Shown here piece after piece: positions 4,763 through 6,097 of a stretch of DNA of 6,097 nucleotides (positions within the stretch are counted from its first letter, which is position 1; each line of letters opens with the position of its first letter). Source of the DNA: an uncultured Lachnospiraceae bacterium (lineage in GTDB: Bacteria; Bacillota; Clostridia; Lachnospirales; Lachnospiraceae). The stretch lies in contig CAJUHQ010000103.1 of the NCBI GenBank assembly GCA_910586095.1, forward strand, positions 1 through 6,097, in the 5' to 3' direction. A model generated the notes under the pieces. It made no database searches. It was given only the letters and a program-made list of their open reading frames with translations, and was not told where the DNA came from. The position numbers were made by a program, and so were the translations under genes.

Positions 4763-6097
4763 ATGTATCAGAGTTTTGAAGAAAACAAGAACTATATGAA
4801 TGATCTTCTTCATGTAGATAAAAGTTTTGATATTGTCAGCAGAGAGGTGTTGATTGGAGATAAAAATGCTGTATTTTATTTTGTGGATGGTTTTTGTAAA
4901 GATGATCTTATGCAAAAATTGCTCCAATTTATTATGGGCCTTAAAGCAGAAGATATACCTCAAACTGCCAAAGATTTAAATAAACTTATGCCTTATGTCG
5001 AAGTTGATGTGTCAACCGACTTTAATGAGATCGCTAAAAATATTCTTTGTGGTGTATTTGCTATTTTCATTGAAGGTTTTGACGAATGTATTTTGATTGA
5101 CTCACGCACATACCCAGCGCGTGGTGTCTCAGAGCCAGACAAGGACAAAGTACTGCGTGGTTCCAAAGATGGGTTTGTCGAAACAGTTGTGTTTAATACA
5201 GCCTTGATACGACGCCGTATCAGAAGCACCGATTTGCATATGGAAATGTTGAGCGCTGGAAAAGCATCCAAGACAGATATTGTACTTTGTTATATGGACA
5301 GCCGTGTTGACAAAGATTTCTTAAAAAAAATTCGTGATCGTATTCACGATATTAAAGTAGATGCATTGACTCTAAACCAGGAAAGTCTTGCTGAATGTCT
5401 ATATACTTCAAAATGGTACAATCCCTTCCCAAAATTTAAGTATACAGAACGTCCAGATACAGCAGCAGCACAGATTTTAGAAGGTAACATTATCATATTA
5501 GTGGACAACTCCCCATCCGCTATGATACTTCCAATTAGTGTGCTTGATATGGTACAAGAGGCAGATGATTATTATTTCCCTCCTGTTACAGGATCTTATC
5601 TGAGACTTTCTAGGTTTCTAATTTTAATTTTGACTTATTTCATCACACCCACTTTTTTACTAATGATGCAAAATCCAGATTGGATTCCATCCGCTTTTAA
5701 GTTTATCACGGTAAAGGAAGATGTCAATGTACCTTTAATCTGGCAGTTTTTAATCTTGGAATTAGCAATTGATGGACTGCGACTCGCAGCAGTCAATACA
5801 CCCAATATGCTTTCGACTCCGCTAAGCGTTATGGCAGCACTGATTCTCGGTGAATTTTCTGTCAAAAGCGGTTGGTTTAACGCTGAAGTGATGTTATATA
5901 TGGCTTTTGTGGCCATTGCTAACTATACACACCCCAGTTATGAGCTAGGATATGCGATCAAATTCTTCCGCATTATCAACCTAATTTTGACATCTCTCTT
6001 TCAAATTTGGGGATATATTGCTGGTGTCATCCTATTTTTTGCGGCGATTGTCACAAACAAGATGGTGTCTGGACAGAGTTATCTATACCCATTAATC
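4763..6097 (+). CDS. spoVAF: SpoVAF/GerA-family spore germination membrane protein, 3'-truncated by window
   Basis: Membrane protein of the spore inner membrane related to germinant-receptor A subunits; SpoVAF acts in germination together with the SpoVA channel. There are 445 residues to the window edge. The soluble N-terminal GerA domain (about 1-280) carries RTYPARGVSEPDKDK (115-129), RGSKDGFVET (132-141), NTALIRRRIR (145-154), SKTDI (169-173), NPFPKF (220-225), TERPD (228-232) and VDNSPSA (247-253). Membrane segments follow at roughly 284-302, 324-345, 353-366, 374-390 and 404-430, with NTPNMLSTPLS (345-355) between. These match SpoVAF more than receptor GerAA in my recollection, but GerAA cannot be excluded. 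An in-frame TGA at 4739 limits the start to ATG 4751 or 4763. AGGAG (4745-4749) is 1 nt from the first and 13 nt from the second, so 4763 is the working choice. The gene is divergent from cotJ; no other spoVA genes are visible. Confidence 0.9.
   Translation, partial: MYQSFEENKNYMNDLLHVDKSFDIVSREVLIGDKNAVFYFVDGFCKDDLMQKLLQFIMGLKAEDIPQTAKDLNKLMPYVEVDVSTDFNEIAKNILCGVFAIFIEGFDECILIDSRTYPARGVSEPDKDKVLRGSKDGFVETVVFNTALIRRRIRSTDLHMEMLSAGKASKTDIVLCYMDSRVDKDFLKKIRDRIHDIKVDALTLNQESLAECLYTSKWYNPFPKFKYTERPDTAAAQILEGNIIILVDNSPSAMILPISVLDMVQEADDYYFPPVTGSYLRLSRFLILILTYFITPTFLLMMQNPDWIPSAFKFITVKEDVNVPLIWQFLILELAIDGLRLAAVNTPNMLSTPLSVMAALILGEFSVKSGWFNAEVMLYMAFVAIANYTHPSYELGYAIKFFRIINLILTSLFQIWGYIAGVILFFAAIVTNKMVSGQSYLYPLI

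Noticed and set aside
4993..5916. Minus-strand open frames within the SpoVAF-like gene
   Set aside because: They are shadows of a well-recognised plus-strand protein and resemble no known family.

Overview
The window looks like chromosomal DNA of an AT-rich, anaerobic, endospore-forming Firmicute. The class Clostridia is likely and Lachnospirales is possible, but that is an impression from protein similarity and not a demonstrated placement. The evidence is an oxygen-sensitive class III ribonucleotide reductase (NrdD with its activase NrdG) beside sporulation genes (cotJABC and a SpoVAF/GerA-family germination protein).

Positions 1-3175 (+ strand) form a deoxynucleotide-supply module. It holds the C-terminal 620 residues of nrdD (5' end outside the window), a 195-nt spacer packed with hairpins, nrdG, and a trimeric-type dUTPase gene (dut) that most likely starts at a GTG at 2723. 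NrdD reduces ribonucleoside triphosphates, so reduction of UTP yields dUTP directly. A neighbouring dUTPase fits: it removes dUTP and supplies dUMP for thymidylate synthesis. NrdG makes the glycyl radical that NrdD needs.

Positions 3176-3328 separate convergent transcription units and carry a long 19-bp terminator-like hairpin.

Positions 3329-4382 (- strand) are the compact spore-coat operon cotJA-cotJB-cotJC, with 4-nt and 1-nt stop/start overlaps. CotJC keeps all five metal ligands of the manganese-catalase fold. A sigma-E-like -10 element lies about 40 nt upstream of cotJA.

Positions 4383-4762 are a 380-nt AT-rich divergent intergenic region with several inverted repeats, including a perfect 8-bp palindrome with a 3-nt centre just before the next gene. 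From 4763 to the window end (+ strand) runs an open frame of 445 codons for a SpoVAF/GerA-family spore germination membrane protein, cut by the window edge.

All protein-coding genes belong to known families. The least explained piece is the nrdD-nrdG spacer. It can fold as a three-way junction closed by a perfect 10-bp helix, followed by two more perfect hairpins, the last ending 2 nt before the nrdG ribosome-binding site. I see no transposase, CRISPR array, tRNA, rRNA or clear new defence system.
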